DNA from: Leucobacter sp. G161
Lineage (GTDB): Bacteria > Actinomycetota > Actinomycetes > Actinomycetales > Microbacteriaceae
Direction: 5' to 3'
DNA length: 64,000 bases
Assembly (NCBI RefSeq): GCF_001482305.1
Contig: NZ_LOHP01000053.1
Span: 30,115 to 94,114 of the forward strand
How positions within the stretch are numbered: the stretch's first letter is position 1; each line of letters opens with the position of its first letter. Under the pieces are notes generated by a model. The model was not told the origin of the DNA. It did no database searches and was given only the letters and a program-made list of their open reading frames with translations. Below, one piece after another: positions 61,376-64,000 of the stretch. Position numbers and translations under genes: made by a program.

Positions 61376-62152
61376 CTACCGCCGCGCGAGCTGCTCGGTG
61401 AGCTGGTGCGCGTGGTCGAGGAGCAGCCGGCCGAGTTCGGGGATCCGGTCCGGGGAGAAACGGGACTCGATCCCGGTGAGCGTCAGTGCCCACGCTGGTT
61501 GCCCTGAACTGGTGAAGACCGCAGCGCCCATGCCCCAGCTGCCGGGCACGATTAGGCCGGGGTTGACCGCGTAGCCGGTTCGCCGGGTCTCGGCGATTCG
61601 CTGCCGGAGTGCTGCCGCCTCGTGCGCCTCGCCGTAGTGCTCGGTGAGGCGCGCGTCCACGAGATAGGCGTCGACGGTGGCTGCTGGCAGAAACGACAAG
61701 ATCGCGAGCCCAGCCGAGGCGACCCCGAGCGGGAAGCGCTTACCCTCGTGAAGCACGAAGGAGCGGATCGGGAAGTTTCCGTCCTGCCGCTCTAAACACA
61801 CGGTTTCGCTGCCGCGCCGCACGGAGAAGAACGCGCTCTCTCCGGTGGCGGAGGCGAGGGCGGTGACGTGAGTTCGCGCGATTTCGGTGACGTCGTAGCG
61901 GTCTGCTGCGACCGTTCCCATGAGGTACAGCTCGGGGCCGAGGAGCCAGCGGCCGCTGTGTAGCTCGCGATCCACGAAGCCCTCCTCGGCGAGGGCAGAG
62001 AGGAGTCGGTGCGCGGTCGGGCGCGTGATCTCAGACTCGCGTGCGAGAGCCGTGGTCGATGCGCCCTCGGGCATCGCGGCGCTGAGTGCGCGGAGGATGC
62101 CGGCCACGCGGCCCACCACTTGGGTTCCGGGAATGCGCAACGTAGCGTCCAT
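61376..62152 (-). CDS. IclR family transcriptional regulator
   Basis: This 258-residue IclR-type regulator has a winged helix (ASTTALARESEITRPTAHRLLSALAEEGFV, residues about 32-61) and an effector domain (FPLGVASAGLAILSFLP, RRTGYAVNPGLIVPGSWGMGAAVF). It is divergent from the CoA-transferase genes, so it probably controls them; PcaR/PobR-type members regulate aromatic or dicarboxylate catabolism. The gap contains CGGTTCCAAACCG (62191-62203), a perfect 5-3-5 palindrome that could be its operator. The start is the ATG of MDATLRIPGTQ. Confidence 0.88.
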   Translation of the reverse strand: MDATLRIPGTQVVGRVAGILRALSAAMPEGASTTALARESEITRPTAHRLLSALAEEGFVDRELHSGRWLLGPELYLMGTVAADRYDVTEIARTHVTALASATGESAFFSVRRGSETVCLERQDGNFPIRSFVLHEGKRFPLGVASAGLAILSFLPAATVDAYLVDARLTEHYGEAHEAAALRQRIAETRRTGYAVNPGLIVPGSWGMGAAVFTSSGQPAWALTLTGIESRFSPDRIPELGRLLLDHAHQLTEQLARR

Positions 62153-62297
62153 AATGTGAACGATAGCACGATGATGAATCACGAGGTGAGCGGTTCCAAA
62201 CCGACGCGCCCGTGGCCCTTGCGCCGCCTATTGCAGGAGTTCTACGCTCGGCATAACGTGGTCGCAGTGACCGCATCGTGAACGGAGGGTGGCGAGG

Positions 62298-63005
62298 ATG
62301 GCATCAAAGACCTGGAGCAGCGCGGCAGAGGCAGTGGCCGATGTCGCACGAGACGGCATGACGGTCGCGGTGGGAGGCTTTGGATTGTGCGGGATTCCCC
62401 ACAATCTCATCGTCGCCCTGCGTGACACGGGGGTGAAAGACCTGACAGTCGTGTCGAACAACATGGGCGTCGACGGTCAAGGGCTAGGACTGCTGTTGGA
62501 GAACCGGCAGGTGAGCCGTGTGCTCGGTTCCTACGTCGGCGAGAACAAGCTCTTTGCCGAGCAGTACCTCAGCGGTGAACTCGAGGTCGAGTTCGTGCCG
62601 CAGGGCACCCTCGCCGAACGTCTTCGGGCCGGCGGTGCGGGCATCCCGGCGTTCTACACGCCCACCGGGGTTGGCACCCCGATCGCCGAGGGCAAACCCG
62701 AGGCCGAGTTCGACGGCAAGCGCGCGATCCTCGAGCGTGGCATCGTCGCTGACCTCGCGCTCGTGCGCGCACACACCGCCGACCCCGAGGGCAACCTCCG
62801 CTACCGGCTCACCGCACAGAACTTCAATCCCCTCGTCGCTATGTCTGGCCGCGTGACCCTCGCAGAAGTCGAGCATCTTCAAGCGGAGTACATCGACCCC
62901 GAGCTCGTCAACACCCCCGGGGTCTTCGTGCAGCGCATCGTCGCCGTCGAAGATCCTCTCAAAGTCATCGAACAGCGCACCGTACGCACCCGAGAGGCGG
63001 TCTAA
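62298..63005 (+). CDS. 3-oxoacid CoA-transferase subunit A
   Basis: This 235-residue alpha subunit of a class I CoA-transferase has the CoA-binding motif [20 protein letters not shown] and the [15 protein letters not shown] stretch, with [49 protein letters not shown] typical of succinyl-CoA:3-ketoacid (ScoA/PcaI-type) enzymes. With subunit B it activates a 3-oxoacid using succinyl-CoA. The ATG is chosen with GGAGG nine bases upstream. Substrate could be acetoacetate or 3-oxoadipate; no protocatechuate genes are in view. Confidence 0.9.
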   Translation: MASKTWSSAAEAVADVARDGMTVAVGGFGLCGIPHNLIVALRDTGVKDLTVVSNNMGVDGQGLGLLLENRQVSRVLGSYVGENKLFAEQYLSGELEVEFVPQGTLAERLRAGGAGIPAFYTPTGVGTPIAEGKPEAEFDGKRAILERGIVADLALVRAHTADPEGNLRYRLTAQNFNPLVAMSGRVTLAEVEHLQAEYIDPELVNTPGVFVQRIVAVEDPLKVIEQRTVRTREAV

Positions 63006-63007
63006 CC

Positions 63008-63646
63008 ATGTGGACACGAGACGAAATGGCCGCGATCGCTGCGGCAGAGCTCGAGGACGGGCAGTACGTGAATCTCGGGATCGGCATCCCGACACTCGTT
63101 GCAAATCACCTCCCCGAGGGCGTGAGCGTGATGCTGCAGAGCGAGAACGGCATCCTTGGCATGGGCCAGTTCCCCTTTGAGGGCGACGAAGACCCCGACC
63201 TCATCAACGCTGGCAAGCAGACAGTGACACTCGTGCCCGGGGCATCGATCTTTGATTCAGCAACGTCGTTCGGCATGATCCGCGGCGGCCACGTGCAGAC
63301 CGCGATCCTTGGCGCGCTGCAGGTTGCGGGCAACGGTGACCTGGCGAACTGGACCATCCCGGGCAAACTCGTGAAGGGCATGGGCGGGGCGATGGATCTT
63401 GTCGCCGGTACGCCACGCGTGATCGTCATCACAGATCACGTCGCGAAAGATGGCACCCCGAAGATTGTGGCCGCGTGCGACCTTCCCCTCACCGGCGTTG
63501 GTGTCGTGAACCGGATCATCTCGGACCGTGCGGTGTTCGACGTTGAAGCCGGGGAGCTCGTACTCCGGCGGATCGCGCCCGGTCACACTGAAGAGGAGCT
63601 GCGCGAAAACACCGGAGCGGTGTTCACTGTCGACCTACAAGCGTAA
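63008..63646 (+). CDS. 3-oxoacid CoA-transferase subunit B
   Basis: This 212-residue beta subunit has the catalytic Glu in [12 protein letters not shown] (Glu46), which forms the glutamyl-CoA thioester intermediate. Other family stretches are [32 protein letters not shown] and [15 protein letters not shown]. It starts two bases after the subunit A stop, so the pair is co-translated. An extremely long palindromic terminator follows. Confidence 0.92.
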   Translation: MWTRDEMAAIAAAELEDGQYVNLGIGIPTLVANHLPEGVSVMLQSENGILGMGQFPFEGDEDPDLINAGKQTVTLVPGASIFDSATSFGMIRGGHVQTAILGALQVAGNGDLANWTIPGKLVKGMGGAMDLVAGTPRVIVITDHVAKDGTPKIVAACDLPLTGVGVVNRIISDRAVFDVEAGELVLRRIAPGHTEEELRENTGAVFTVDLQA

Positions 63647-63660
63647 CCGCGAGGGCACAC

Positions 63661-63718
63661 ACACAGTTGAGGGCGGTTGCCCGCAGGAACTCCTGCGGGC
63701 AACCGCCCTCAACTGTGT
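63661..63718. terminator. 58-base near-continuous palindrome, bidirectional terminator
   Basis: Two perfectly complementary 28-base arms (starting ACACAGTTGAGGG) meet around two bases, making a 58-base dyad between the CoA-transferase stop and the convergent LPxTG-protein stop. No mismatch is seen. Confidence 0.85.
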
Positions 63719-63727
63719 TCTGAGAGC

Positions 63728-64000
63728 TTAGGCTCCACTGCGACGGTTACTCAGTCGCCTCGCAACGAGCACGACGCTGCCGAGAAGCAGGATGCTTCCA
63801 GCAGCGAGCCCGAGCATCAATTGCTGCTCGCCGCCGCCAGTGACCGGCAGCTTCGGCGGCTTCACGGTTTTCTTCGGCGGATCTACTGTTGCCGTCGGAG
63901 GCACTACGGGCCCGGACTGCTGGGTCCAGTCGGCGTAGATGGTGGTGTTGGTGGTGATGGGGGTGGTGAAGTCGTAGGTGGTTCCGGCTTCGGTGACCCA
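63728..64000 (-). CDS. LPxTG-anchored surface protein (C-terminal fragment)
   Basis: Only the last 90 residues are in the window; the gene continues past the right edge. The visible part ends an InlB-type B-repeat (YDFTTPITTNTTIYADW), followed by a Pro/Lys/Thr-rich stalk (VDPPKKTVKPPK), the sorting signal LPVTG, a hydrophobic helix (LGLAAGSILLLGSVVLVA) and the basic tail RRLSNRRSGA. It would be cut after Thr and attached to the wall by a housekeeping or class A/D-type sortase, unlike the LAxTG protein at 8178-10196. Confidence 0.85.
   Translation of the reverse strand, partial: WVTEAGTTYDFTTPITTNTTIYADWTQQSGPVVPPTATVDPPKKTVKPPKLPVTGGGEQQLMLGLAAGSILLLGSVVLVARRLSNRRSGA

Noticed and set aside
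61280..62152. Genomic island inserted at the tRNA gene
   Set aside because: No integrase, no repeat of the tRNA 3' end nearby and no change in coding style; the flanking genes are ordinary chromosomal genes.

Overview
The window is GC-rich, densely coded chromosomal DNA of an actinobacterium. The best fit is Microbacteriaceae, perhaps a Leucobacter-like genus. The reasons are the coproporphyrin-type heme genes (hemH-hemQ), RamA- and RamB-like regulators, a CTC-type L25, a DUF501 protein beside an FtsB-like protein and enolase, GTP-dependent PEP carboxykinase, many GTG starts and 4-base stop/start overlaps, and tRNAs without encoded CCA. The genus is inference. I see no insertion sequence, prophage, integrase or CRISPR array.

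Layout. 1-2284: end of a branched-chain-amino-acid-type ABC transporter (livG fragment, livF) translationally coupled to an L-lactate dehydrogenase, followed by a convergent FadR-type regulator (2436-3227). 3289-8121: heme/siderophore uptake (hmuUVT) divergent from ferrochelatase and HemQ, with a palindrome between them. 8178-10196: a secreted surface protein with an LAxTG sorting signal. 10404-18229: the complete kdp potassium system on the minus strand (small ORF, kdpF, A, B, C, D, E). 18457-23371: membrane protein, acyl-CoA dehydrogenase, amidase, MarR regulator. 23500-26139: tRNA-Gln, glmU, prs. 26313-33188: beta-lactamase-fold hydrolase, a divergent two-component pair, a MarR-SDR unit, a YbaK protein and a Rossmann protein. 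33234-39746: rplY with a structured leader, pth, mfd, a lipoprotein, mazG.

39765-47919 is a duplicated short-chain-carboxylate cassette. Each copy has a RamA-like GAF-LuxR regulator divergent from a DUF485 protein and an acetate/monocarboxylate symporter; the first copy also has a propionyl/acetyl-CoA ligase. Both regulators carry the same upstream CCAACTTTCGGGGGTA box. 48077-52403: crotonase, CaiB/BaiF CoA-transferase and a MatC-like carrier, divergent from an IclR regulator with a clear palindrome. 52449-57638: hisS, eno, ftsB-like, DUF501, NDH-2. 57732-61161: a RamB-like regulator divergent from pckG. 61280-61353: an unusual short-variable-loop tRNA with anticodon UAA. 61376-63646: IclR regulator and the two subunits of a 3-oxoacid CoA-transferase. 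The window ends in the C-terminus of an LPxTG surface protein.

Taken together, the right half is weighted toward growth on organic acids: uptake and activation of acetate/propionate, CoA-transferases, PEP carboxykinase for gluconeogenesis, and RamA/RamB-type control. With lldD on the left, several carboxylate-utilisation functions lie within one 64-kb stretch, interrupted by housekeeping genes.
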